From NCBI GenBank assembly GCA_902562135.1, contig CACESE010000011.1:1-36739 (forward strand): a DNA stretch of 36,739 nt, written 5' to 3'. Positions 1 through 7,694 of this stretch are shown here, in pieces. The notes under the pieces are model-generated. The model was not told where the DNA came from. It was given only the letters and a program-made list of their open reading frames with translations, and did no database searches. The translations under genes were made by a program, and so were the position numbers. This DNA comes from an uncultured SAR86 cluster bacterium. GTDB taxonomy: Bacteria > Pseudomonadota > Gammaproteobacteria > Magnimaribacterales > AG-339-G14. Position 1 is the first letter of the stretch, and each line of letters starts with the position of its first letter.

Positions 1-14
1 AAAAAGATATTTCA

Positions 15-782
15 TTAGAAATTATCTTTCCATTCTCTAACAGCTTTGAGGGTATCAACTTCTTTAGTAAGTATCGAAGAAGAAAAATTACTAGCATTAG
101 AAATTATATTTTCATCATTAAGTCTTAAAAAAGGATTTATTTTTAATTCTTTTCCTATTGATGAAGGCAAAGTTATTTCGTCGTTTTTTCTTTTGCTTTG
201 AACCTCTGAATGATAGTTTTTAAGAAATTCATTCTTATTGTTTACGACCACTGCAAAATTTAAGTTACTTTCAGTATATTCATGAGTGCAATACACAAGA
301 GTATCTGGAGAAAGGTTTTTTAATTTGGCAAGTGATTCATACATTTGTAATGGAGTTCCTTCAAAAAGTCTGCCACAACCTCCTGAAAAAAGCGTATCTC
401 CACAAAATAATAATTTTTGACTATCTTCTGAATAATAAGCTATGTGGTCAAGTGTGTGACCAGGAACCTCGAAGATTTTAAAGGTTTGCTCGAAGATTCG
501 AATCGAGTCATTTTCTTTTAATTCGTTTGAGATGCCTTCAATCTTACTTCCAGAAGGACCAAACACTGGGATATTAAATTTATCTACTAAAGTTTTTATT
601 CCTCCAGTATGATCAAAATGATGATGCGTAATTAATATGCCTTTTAAATTGAGATCATTTTCTTCAAGAAAAGATATCACGGGATTCGGATCTCCCGGAT
701 CAACTACATAAACTGATTTTTTACTGACCAAAGCCCAGATATAATTGTCAGTAAATGCTTTTAATGGAATAACCTCAATCAC
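15..782 (-). CDS. gloB: Hydroxyacylglutathione hydrolase (glyoxalase II)
   Basis: Hydrolyses S-D-lactoylglutathione to D-lactate and glutathione, the second step of methylglyoxal detoxification in the cytoplasm. The 255-residue product matches the usual gamma-proteobacterial length of about 251. It has the metallo-beta-lactamase metal motif THHHFDH near residues 52-58, the family block GDTLFSGGCGRLFEG in the middle, a later metal-ligand His in YCTHEYT, and the C-terminal glyoxalase II domain. Translation appears to start at a GTG (reverse complement of 780-782); no clear Shine-Dalgarno sequence precedes it. It is divergent from rnhA, with about 36 bp between the outermost starts. The gloB/rnhA/dnaQ neighbourhood is common in proteobacteria, which supports the call. 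The stop lies 15 bases inside the left edge, so the gene is complete. Confidence 0.95.
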   Translation of the reverse strand: MIEVIPLKAFTDNYIWALVSKKSVYVVDPGDPNPVISFLEENDLNLKGILITHHHFDHTGGIKTLVDKFNIPVFGPSGSKIEGISNELKENDSIRIFEQTFKIFEVPGHTLDHIAYYSEDSQKLLFCGDTLFSGGCGRLFEGTPLQMYESLAKLKNLSPDTLVYCTHEYTESNLNFAVVVNNKNEFLKNYHSEVQSKRKNDEITLPSSIGKELKINPFLRLNDENIISNASNFSSSILTKEVDTLKAVREWKDNF

Positions 783-810
783 GAGTTAATTTTATCATTA
801 GGAGTGTCAA

Positions 811-843
811 ATGTTTAAGTGCTTAAAATGGAAAAAATTATAA
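811..843 (+). other. Possible 10-codon leader ORF with the best RBS, overlapping the rnhA start
   Basis: AGGAG at 800-804 is spaced 6 nt from an ATG at 811. That ATG opens a 10-codon frame ending in TAA at 841-843. It is out of frame with rnhA and covers the rnhA start codons (GTG 819, ATG 828). It may be a translational-coupling leader, or the SD may simply serve rnhA at a long spacing. Expression is unproven. Confidence 0.3.
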
Positions 844-1265
844 TTTATACAGATGGAGCTTGTAAGGGAAACCCAGGTCCCGGTGGATGGGGGGTGCTAA
901 TATTATTAGAAAATGAGCAAATAGAACTTAGTGGCGGTTCTAAAGAAACAACTAATAACCAAATGGAATTAACTGCGGTAATCAAAGCATTAAATTTTTT
1001 TGAAAAAAAAATAAAGGTTGATTTATATACAGATTCAAAATACGTGATGGATGGAATAACCGATTATATTAAAAAATGGAAAATCAATGGATGGCAAACA
1101 GCGAATAAAAAACCGGTAAAGAATATGAATTTATGGAAAATATTAGACGAATTAAACAACCTTCACGATATAAATTGGAATTGGGTTAAAGGACATAGTG
1201 GTAATTCTGAAAATGAAAAAGCTGACGCTTTAGCAAATTTAGGTATAGAGAATTTAGATAAATGA
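828..1265 (+). CDS. rnhA: Ribonuclease HI
   Basis: Cleaves the RNA strand of RNA-DNA hybrids (R-loops, Okazaki primers). All catalytic positions are visible: Asp in YTDGACKGNPG, Glu in NQMELTA, Asp in LYTDSKYV, then His in VKGHSGN and Asp in EKADALAN. The length of about 145-148 residues is close to E. coli RNase HI (155). I chose ATG 828 because the protein then begins like its relatives just before beta-1. A GTG at 819 would add three residues, and the frame is closed by a stop at 816-818. The stop overlaps the dnaQ start in an ATGA (1262-1265), so the two are probably translationally coupled. The rnhA-dnaQ pairing is a classic proteobacterial arrangement. Confidence 0.95.
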   Translation: MEKIIIYTDGACKGNPGPGGWGVLILLENEQIELSGGSKETTNNQMELTAVIKALNFFEKKIKVDLYTDSKYVMDGITDYIKKWKINGWQTANKKPVKNMNLWKILDELNNLHDINWNWVKGHSGNSENEKADALANLGIENLDK

Positions 1266-1936
1266 AGCAGATATTCTTAGATACTGAAACAACGGGTTTA
1301 GATTATAAATCTGGACATAAGTTAATTGAGATTGCTTGCGTGGAAATTGAAAACAGAAAATTTACGGGAAGAGAATATCAGTCATACTTAAATCCAAATA
1401 GAGCAATTGATCCCGGCGCAGTAAAAGTTCATGGACTTTCGCAAGAATTTCTTTCAGACAAACCAAATTTCATTGATGTTTATTCCGATCTGTTGGAATT
1501 CATTAAAGGGGCCGAACTTTTAATTCACAATGCAGAGTTTGATATAGGTTTTATAAATAACGAATTAGCATTGAATAATATTGCAGAAAGGGTAGAAGAT
1601 TATGCAGCTAAAATTACAGATACTTTGTTGATGGCACGTCAAATACATCCTGGGCAGAGAAATAGCCTTGAGGTTCTTACAGAAAGATACAACGTTCGGG
1701 GTTATGATCGTTCGTATCATGGAGCTCTTGTCGATTCAAAAATTTTAGGAGAAGTTTATCTCTCAATGACTGGTGGACAAACGAACTTGAAATTAGCTCC
1801 ATCTGTACAAAATTCTTTGAATCCTAAAATTAATAAAGTTGATGGAACTAAATCTCTTTTAAGGATTAAAGCAACTGATAAAGAAAATAAACTTCACGAA
1901 GAATACCTATCTTCCATTTTAAATAATGAGAACTAG
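1262..1936 (+). CDS. dnaQ: DNA polymerase III epsilon subunit (3'-5' proofreading exonuclease)
   Basis: Proofreading subunit of the replicative polymerase core, a DEDDh exonuclease. Exo I is seen as FLDTETTGL at the N-terminus, Exo II as IHNAEFDIGFINNEL near residue 90, and Exo III as HGALVDSKIL near 155, with the diagnostic His and Asp. The tail after about residue 175 is the variable linker and alpha-binding segment expected of DnaQ and not of RNase T or other DEDDh enzymes. The 224-residue length is slightly short of E. coli (243). It overlaps rnhA by 4 nt at the start and gltX by 11 nt at the end, so the three genes form a tightly packed operon. Confidence 0.94.
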   Translation: MKQIFLDTETTGLDYKSGHKLIEIACVEIENRKFTGREYQSYLNPNRAIDPGAVKVHGLSQEFLSDKPNFIDVYSDLLEFIKGAELLIHNAEFDIGFINNELALNNIAERVEDYAAKITDTLLMARQIHPGQRNSLEVLTERYNVRGYDRSYHGALVDSKILGEVYLSMTGGQTNLKLAPSVQNSLNPKINKVDGTKSLLRIKATDKENKLHEEYLSSILNNEN

Positions 1937-3293
1937 ATTTGCCCCAAGCCCAACCGGTCACTTACATATTGGAGGAGCTAGAACAGCTATTTTTGCCTGG
2001 CTTCAAGCAAAGGCTAATAATGGCAAATTTTTAATAAGGTTTGAAGATACTGACAAAGAAAGATCTGAAAAAGAGTATGTAGATTCAATAATTAATAGCC
2101 TGAAATGGCTTGGTATTGAACCAGATGAAAAGCCAATATTTCAAAGTGATCAAATTAGCAAACATAGAGAAATAGCTTTAGATTTGCTAAAACAAGGATT
2201 GGCTTATTCTTGTAATGTTTCTCCAGAAAGATTAGAAGAAGTAAGAAAAATTCAACAACAAAATAAACAACAACCAAGATATGACGGCTTCAGCAGAGAT
2301 CTAAATCTTCCTCATGAAAAGGGAAATGTCATACGTTTTAAAATGCCACTCGATGGAGTCACAACATTTGAAGATCAAGTATTAAAGACAATATCTATTA
2401 ATAATAAAGAACTAGATGATTTCATTATTCTAAGGTCTGATGGCACCCCAACTTATAATTTTTGTGCGGCCATTGACGATTTAGAAATGCAAATTACTAA
2501 CGTTATTAGAGGTGATGATCATATTACTAATACTTTAAAACAAATAAACATATTAAAAGCTCTGAATTCAGAATTGCCAGAATATGCTCATTTACCCATG
2601 GTTCTATCTTCTTCAGGAAAGAGATTGTCTAAAAGAGAAGGGGCTGTAGATATTCAAGAGTACAAAAAAATGGGTTATTTAAAAGAAGCAATGGTTAATT
2701 ATTTAATTAAATTAGGCTGGTCTTATAAAGAACAAGAATTATTTTCTGTAGATGAATTAATTAAATACTTTGATATTAAAGACGTGAATTCTTCTGCTGC
2801 AAAATTTTCTCAGGAATTATTAGATTTTTATAATAATCATTATCTCAAGAAGTTTAAGTTAGAGGGTTTATACAAGTACATTGACGAAAATTTTTTATTA
2901 TCAGAAAAATTTATAAATAATGATAAAAAAACCGAAATAATTGATTTACTGCGAGAGGGTTCTAATAATATTTCTGAGTTAGTTGATGAACTAACTTTTT
3001 TTTACGAAGATCCATATCTTACAGATGAAATTATCAACGCCATTCAAATAGACAAAAATTTGCTTGCCTTATTTAAAGAAGAATTAAAAGAAGTAAATTT
3101 CAAAGACAAACTATTAATTGGTGTGTTTATAGATAGTTTTTTATCTAAAAATAAATTGAAATTTCCTTTATTAGGAAAACCATTAAGATTAATATTAACC
3201 GGTAAAACAAATGCACCTTCAATTTCAGATCTTTTATATTTAATTGGTAAGGAAAATTGCATTAATCGTATAGATAATTATTTGAACAGTTAA
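1926..3293 (+). CDS. gltX: Glutamyl-tRNA synthetase
   Basis: Class I aminoacyl-tRNA synthetase that charges tRNA-Glu. The HIGH signature appears as PSPTGHLHIGG at residues 8-17 and the KMSKS loop as KRLSKR near residue 232. The N-terminal catalytic fold and the helical C-terminal anticodon-binding domain are both present. The product has 455 residues, within the normal range (about 470). The ATG at 1926 is inside the end of dnaQ (11-nt overlap), and MRTRFAPSPTG is the expected N-terminus, so the start is secure. Whether it is discriminating or also charges tRNA-Gln cannot be judged here. Confidence 0.96.
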   Translation: MRTRFAPSPTGHLHIGGARTAIFAWLQAKANNGKFLIRFEDTDKERSEKEYVDSIINSLKWLGIEPDEKPIFQSDQISKHREIALDLLKQGLAYSCNVSPERLEEVRKIQQQNKQQPRYDGFSRDLNLPHEKGNVIRFKMPLDGVTTFEDQVLKTISINNKELDDFIILRSDGTPTYNFCAAIDDLEMQITNVIRGDDHITNTLKQINILKALNSELPEYAHLPMVLSSSGKRLSKREGAVDIQEYKKMGYLKEAMVNYLIKLGWSYKEQELFSVDELIKYFDIKDVNSSAAKFSQELLDFYNNHYLKKFKLEGLYKYIDENFLLSEKFINNDKKTEIIDLLREGSNNISELVDELTFFYEDPYLTDEIINAIQIDKNLLALFKEELKEVNFKDKLLIGVFIDSFLSKNKLKFPLLGKPLRLILTGKTNAPSISDLLYLIGKENCINRIDNYLNS

Positions 3294-3303
3294 TGACCTA
3301 CAA

Positions 3304-3489
3304 ATGATTGATAAAAAATTATTAGATGTATTAGTTTGTCCAAAATCAAAACAAAAGTTAATTTTGGTAGGTGAGGAATTATTTAGTCTGGAAAGTAAGC
3401 TAGCTTATCCAATCAATGACGGCATTCCAATTCTATTGGTAAAAGAAGCTAGGGAATTGACTCCAGAAGAAATTAACAAAAACTCCTAA
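3304..3489 (+). CDS. Trm112/YcaR-family small protein
   Basis: A 61-residue protein of the Trm112/UPF0434 (YcaR) family, recognised from LLDVLVCPKSKQKL at the start and the conserved LAYPINDGIPILL block near residues 36-48. Eukaryotic and archaeal Trm112 activates methyltransferases; the bacterial role is not settled. Only one Cys (residue 12) remains of the zinc-binding set seen in E. coli YcaR; the CPxC partner is Ser. Many alpha-proteobacterial members look similar, so this is probably not a defect. It lies 10 nt after gltX and its TAA shares 4 nt with the stop of the convergent MBL gene. Confidence 0.85.
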   Translation: MIDKKLLDVLVCPKSKQKLILVGEELFSLESKLAYPINDGIPILLVKEARELTPEEINKNS

Positions 3490-4775
3490 TCAGTTTCAGC
3501 TAAATCACGTTTATTCTTGCCACTAGCTATACTTGCATGATTAAGAATGTTTCTTGCCATTGAAGATTCTTGTTTTGAGGAAAAGTTGTTATAAATAATT
3601 TTTCTAGCCTCGTGTACTTTTTGATTAGTTTCATCTGAATAAAATGCGGTTTCAATAAGATGTGCTGCTAGTTTGTCATTTCCATCATCACTAAGACTAA
3701 GAGCTTTTTTAATAATAACTTCTAATCCACCAGATAATTCAATCCAAATTTTAGATTCTTCCGATCTTGAGGCTGGTAACAATCGATCATATTCACCATC
3801 CCACCATCCACCGTATCGTCTCCAAACCATTCTAATTAAAAATTCAGGATCATCATAAACAGGTCTCAACCAAGGTAATTTTGTTAACTCTTCAGAAATT
3901 TTTACAGAATGAATTATTTCATTTAGTCTCTTGCCTTTATTCATCATTTCTAAAGTTTGAGTTTCTATTGAAGTCAGAAACTCAGAAGTTGTTGATAAAG
4001 CCTCTGTAATTCTTTTATTGCCGAATATAGGAAAACCATGACCTGGCAATAAAATTTCAGGTTTCAACTCAATCATATGATCTAAAGCGTCTGCCCAATC
4101 AGAAATATACCTTTGAACCTTTTGAGGATTGCCGCCATTTGGAACAGCCCATATAAATAAATCTCCAGGAGCTATTATTTTTTCTTCGGGAATATGCACC
4201 CAAGTGTGATCATCGGTTTCACCTCTTCCATGATATAAATCAAAAGTTAAGTTTCCTTGTTTGAAAGAAGTTTTAGATTTGTAAGTTTCATCTGGATATC
4301 TATATTCGGTAGGCCATTTAAATTTATCAACATCGATTGCAAACTGTCTGCGGTTGATAGCTGTATTCCAACCATTGGTTAATTTATATCTGTCAAAATG
4401 GTCTGGTGTGAGTTCATGGGCGTAAACTTTTGGAAGCGGTTGATTATTTATTTTGCATTCCTCATCAAATTTCTCAATAGCAAAAATATGATCAACATGA
4501 TGATGAGTAAAAATTGCTGCTTTTAAAAAATCTTTTGGCTTCCATTTTTTTATTTCGTTGTAACCGGTTTCAATGTCTAATTGGCTACCGGCATCAATCA
4601 TGACTAATCCATCTCCAGTATCGATTGCAAAAAAACCACCTATACCTTTCATTGCTAATAAATTTGATTTTATTTCTGTAGATCCCTCGTAAAAAGAATG
4701 CACAGGATGATGTTCAAATTTAGTGTCAAGTAAACCTTTCCAGGCTAATTCTGATAATTCATTTAAATCACTCAT
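3486..4775 (-). CDS. MBL-fold hydrolase related to alkyl/aryl sulfatases
   Basis: A 429-residue metallo-beta-lactamase-fold enzyme. The first metal motif is THHHVDH at about residues 90-96. A central GRGETDDHTWVHIPEEK block supplies acidic and His ligands, and LLPGHGFPIFG supplies a later His. The segment containing RRYGGWWDGEYDRLLPA resembles the alkyl-sulfatase dimerisation domain (PF14863). Compared with the SdsA1/BDS1 type it lacks a secretion signal and seems to end before the C-terminal SCP2-like substrate domain. It is therefore likely a cytoplasmic member that hydrolyses some sulfate ester, or another ester or thioester. Substrate is unknown. Its 3' end overlaps the Trm112-like gene by 4 nt, and it is divergent from the CoA-transferase gene with 68 bp between. 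Confidence 0.8.
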   Translation of the reverse strand: MSDLNELSELAWKGLLDTKFEHHPVHSFYEGSTEIKSNLLAMKGIGGFFAIDTGDGLVMIDAGSQLDIETGYNEIKKWKPKDFLKAAIFTHHHVDHIFAIEKFDEECKINNQPLPKVYAHELTPDHFDRYKLTNGWNTAINRRQFAIDVDKFKWPTEYRYPDETYKSKTSFKQGNLTFDLYHGRGETDDHTWVHIPEEKIIAPGDLFIWAVPNGGNPQKVQRYISDWADALDHMIELKPEILLPGHGFPIFGNKRITEALSTTSEFLTSIETQTLEMMNKGKRLNEIIHSVKISEELTKLPWLRPVYDDPEFLIRMVWRRYGGWWDGEYDRLLPASRSEESKIWIELSGGLEVIIKKALSLSDDGNDKLAAHLIETAFYSDETNQKVHEARKIIYNNFSSKQESSMARNILNHASIASGKNKRDLAETD

Positions 4776-4843
4776 AACTCCCTCATTGAATTAGTGCTAA
4801 AGACAAAGTATCTTTAATTATAAATTAGTAATGGGGAGAAAAA

Positions 4844-5980
4844 ATGAATAATAGCAAACCTTTAGAGGGTATAAAAATTGTTGAAATTTCAACAATCATT
4901 ACAGCATCTCTAGCAACGATGATGTTGTCAGACCAAGGCGCTGAAGTTATAAAAATTGAACAATCAGGTATTGGCGATCCAATGAGATATCTTGGAACCC
5001 AAAAAGGGGGGATTTCTGCTTTATTTGCTAATTGTAATAGAGGAAAAAAATCCATCGATTTAGATTTAAAAGATAGTGAATGTTTAACAGTTGCCAAGCA
5101 ATTGATATCAAAAGCTGATGTACTAATAAATAACTTTAGACCTGGAATTATGGATAAATTAGGCCTTAGCGAACAGGAATGTAAAAAAATTAATAAAAAT
5201 TTAATCTATGTTTCTATAAATGGATTTGGGAATCAAGGGCCTTTTGCATCATCTCCAGCATATGATCACGTAGTTCAAGCTATGTCAGGAGCAACTGATA
5301 TTCAGTCCGATGCCTCACAGCCACAATATATCAAAACTCTTTTTTGTGACAAGATAACTGCTTATACAGTTACTCAATCAATTAGCTCAGCATTGTTGAA
5401 GAGAGAAAGAACTGGAATTGCAGACAGAATAGATTTGTCAATGATTGATTCAGCGATTTTTTTCCTATGGCCGGATGGCATGATGAATCACACTTTATTA
5501 GATGAAGATGTTCAAACATTAGCGCCTCTAACAAAATCATATAATCTTTATAAATGTAAGGATGGCTTTATATCAATCGCGGCACTGAACGATCTTCAAT
5601 GGTTTGGTATTTTTAGAGCATTGGGTAAACCTGAGTATATAGAAAACGAAAAATTTAATACGACAGGCGCAAGAAGTACAAATTTAGAAGAGCTTATGAG
5701 TTTGCTATCAAAATTTGAAAGCCTTACTACTGATGAGGCTTTAACAAAATTAAGAAACGAAGATGTTCCATGTGCGGCCACTACAACCTTGGATGAGCTG
5801 ATGACTCATCCACAGATTTTAGCTAACGGCCTACTTAAAGAAATATCCAGTGAAAATCAAGGTCGTGTAAGAGCACTCCGTTATCCAGCAAAATTTAATA
5901 ATCAAGAAGTTATGAATGACACTCCAGCACCAGCTTTAGGAGAGCATAAAAAGGAAATAATTAATTCTTTGAAAAGTTAA
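4844..5980 (+). CDS. CoA-transferase family III (CaiB/BaiF-like)
   Basis: Moves CoA between acyl groups, or in some members racemises alpha-methylacyl-CoA. The 378-residue protein begins with the family pattern PLEGIKIVEIS and the ASLATMMLSDQGAEVIKIE block, followed by NCNRGKKSIDLDLK. The catalytic Asp that forms the acyl-anhydride is in the LFCDKITAYT segment; the GAC codon at 5348-5350 makes it residue 169, the same number as in formyl-CoA transferase. A clear GGGGAG ribosome site at 4833-4838 precedes the ATG by 5 nt. Substrate is unknown. The sulfatase-like, dioxygenase and monooxygenase neighbours suggest catabolism of an organic acid or lipid, but this is inference. The stop shares 4 nt (TTAA) with the convergent methyltransferase. 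Confidence 0.9.
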   Translation: MNNSKPLEGIKIVEISTIITASLATMMLSDQGAEVIKIEQSGIGDPMRYLGTQKGGISALFANCNRGKKSIDLDLKDSECLTVAKQLISKADVLINNFRPGIMDKLGLSEQECKKINKNLIYVSINGFGNQGPFASSPAYDHVVQAMSGATDIQSDASQPQYIKTLFCDKITAYTVTQSISSALLKRERTGIADRIDLSMIDSAIFFLWPDGMMNHTLLDEDVQTLAPLTKSYNLYKCKDGFISIAALNDLQWFGIFRALGKPEYIENEKFNTTGARSTNLEELMSLLSKFESLTTDEALTKLRNEDVPCAATTTLDELMTHPQILANGLLKEISSENQGRVRALRYPAKFNNQEVMNDTPAPALGEHKKEIINSLKS

Positions 5981-6816
5981 GACTTTTTCAACACAGCATA
6001 CATGCTGTCGCTAAGAGGCTGTTTGTCTAATAATTTCATCGAAAATTTTGAAAAACCCGAGCGAAGAGCAGTCTCCTTTAAAGTGTCGGGTGTAAAATAG
6101 TTCACATGATCAGGATGGCGAAATCCACACCATTTCTCTTTTCTAATATGTCTATTCCAACTTGCAAAGTTAGGTACTTTGATAATAACTGATCCATGGG
6201 ACTTTAATTTAATTAGAGTATTTTTCAAAAGTTGAACAGGTTCAATTTCATGTTCTAAAAAAGATGAAAGAATAACAATATCAAAGTAATCATTATCAAA
6301 TTCCAACATGCCATCCACCGCGTTGTTATGAATCCATTTACCGCGTTTTGCTTTTTCCCGAGCGATCTTGGCTAATGCTGCTGATATTTCAATACCATTA
6401 GGTATACATTTACTATGATAAGTTTTAGGCAATTCGGAAATTATTTTTTCTAAAGCTCCGCCATTAGCGCAACCTACGTCTAATAATTCAATAGAATTAC
6501 TTTCCTTTATTTTTAAAATTTCTTTCTTGGCAATCTCTTTTATTTTATTTCTTTTCAGCACTTTAAGTCTAAAATCTTTCAAGAAAGAACTTATCTTGTA
6601 ACGAATTGGCTCATCAGCTCTTCTCTTATTTACTTCAGATTCATAAGTTTTTTCCCAGGCAAAATCTTCTTTTAAAGCCTCATAGCCGGGTGGATTTTCT
6701 AAAAAAACAATACCAGTCTCAGCACATTTAAGAATTTTCCATGGATGTGGAGCTAGATTTAAATTAATAGTTTCTGAGTTTCTTTCAAGCAAAGGGCTAA
6801 CTCTTTTCAAGGTCAT
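5977..6816 (-). CDS. Class I SAM-dependent methyltransferase
   Basis: A 279-residue Rossmann-fold methyltransferase. Motif I is LLDVGCANGG near residues 112-121; further on are FDIVILSSFLEHEIEP (motif IV-like) and LKSHGSVIIKVPN (post-motif). The FRHPDHVNYFTPDTL segment near residue 235 is typical of methyltransferases acting on small molecules or sugar/lipid precursors (Methyltransf_11/23 type). The N-terminal portion has the KCAETGIVFLENPP pattern seen in some family members. Substrate cannot be assigned. It is convergent with the CoA-transferase gene (4-nt overlap) and divergent from the TauD-like gene with only 29 bp between starts. Confidence 0.85.
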   Translation of the reverse strand: MTLKRVSPLLERNSETINLNLAPHPWKILKCAETGIVFLENPPGYEALKEDFAWEKTYESEVNKRRADEPIRYKISSFLKDFRLKVLKRNKIKEIAKKEILKIKESNSIELLDVGCANGGALEKIISELPKTYHSKCIPNGIEISAALAKIAREKAKRGKWIHNNAVDGMLEFDNDYFDIVILSSFLEHEIEPVQLLKNTLIKLKSHGSVIIKVPNFASWNRHIRKEKWCGFRHPDHVNYFTPDTLKETALRSGFSKFSMKLLDKQPLSDSMYAVLKKS

Positions 6817-6845
6817 ACTAAATAAAAACTGTTATCATTTCTTAA

Positions 6846-7694
6846 ATGTTACAGCAAATTGAAACTAAATCTAATGATTCTACTTCTAAACTAGGCGTAG
6901 AAATAATTGATGTAAACCTAAAAGAAAAGTTACCGTTAGAAATTATTAAAAAAATTAGATCTGCATGGTTAGAAAAGGGAGTTGCAATCTTTCCGAATCA
7001 AAGCCTTAGTCATGATGAATTTCAAAATTTTTCTTTAGAATTTGGAAGTTTTGGTGACGATCCATTTCTTGGTGGTTTAGAAGAAAAACCAAATATAGTT
7101 GAAGTTAAAAGACTTGCATCTGAAAAATCTTCTCCTTTTGGTGGAGGATGGCATTCAGATTGGTCATTTCAAGAAAATCCTCCAGCTGCAACTTTTTTGT
7201 TGTCAAAAATTATTCCTCCAATTGGTGGAGATACTCTGTTTGCAAATACTCAAAAAGCTTATGAAGACCTAAATGACGAAATGAAAATAAAAATAGAGAA
7301 TTTAAAAGTGGTTCACAGCGCCAAATTACCTTATGCAGACGATGGGTTTTATGCAACTGAGACGGAAAAAAGATCTATGAACATCATTACTTCTAAAGAA
7401 GCAAAAAAAGAACAGATTCATTCATTAGTAAAAGTACATCCGGAAACTCAAAAGAAAGGATTATTTATTAATCCTGTTTATACATCGCATATCCAAGGCT
7501 TTAATGAAGAAGAATCATTTTTATTATTGTCTAAGCTATATGAACATATGACTCAAGAAAAATATATTTATCGTCATAAATGGAAAGAGAATATGCTTTT
7601 GATGTGGGATAACAGGACTGTAATGCATATGGCTGAAGGTGGTTACGATGGATATGACCGATTATTGCATCGTATCACCATTGCGAACTCTTAA
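6846..7694 (+). CDS. TauD/TfdA-family Fe(II)/2-oxoglutarate dioxygenase
   Basis: A non-haem iron oxygenase that couples 2-oxoglutarate decarboxylation to hydroxylation of a substrate. The metal triad is visible: His103 and Asp105 in GGWHSDWSF and the distal His261 in WDNRTVMHMA. Arg276 in LLHRITI is in the position that binds the 2-oxoglutarate carboxylate. The 282-residue length matches TauD (283). Family members use taurine, 2,4-D, alkyl sulfates, carnitine precursors and others; the substrate here is unknown. The alkyl-sulfatase-like gene two genes away makes a sulfonate or sulfate ester attractive but unproven. No Shine-Dalgarno sequence is visible before the ATG. The stop overlaps the convergent monooxygenase gene by the 4-nt TTAA. 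Confidence 0.9.
   Translation: MLQQIETKSNDSTSKLGVEIIDVNLKEKLPLEIIKKIRSAWLEKGVAIFPNQSLSHDEFQNFSLEFGSFGDDPFLGGLEEKPNIVEVKRLASEKSSPFGGGWHSDWSFQENPPAATFLLSKIIPPIGGDTLFANTQKAYEDLNDEMKIKIENLKVVHSAKLPYADDGFYATETEKRSMNIITSKEAKKEQIHSLVKVHPETQKKGLFINPVYTSHIQGFNEEESFLLLSKLYEHMTQEKYIYRHKWKENMLLMWDNRTVMHMAEGGYDGYDRLLHRITIANS

Noticed and set aside
3304-3489. Trm112-like protein as a degraded gene because zinc Cys residues are missing
   Set aside because: The fold-defining AYPINDGIPILL block is intact, and many bacterial family members lack the same Cys.
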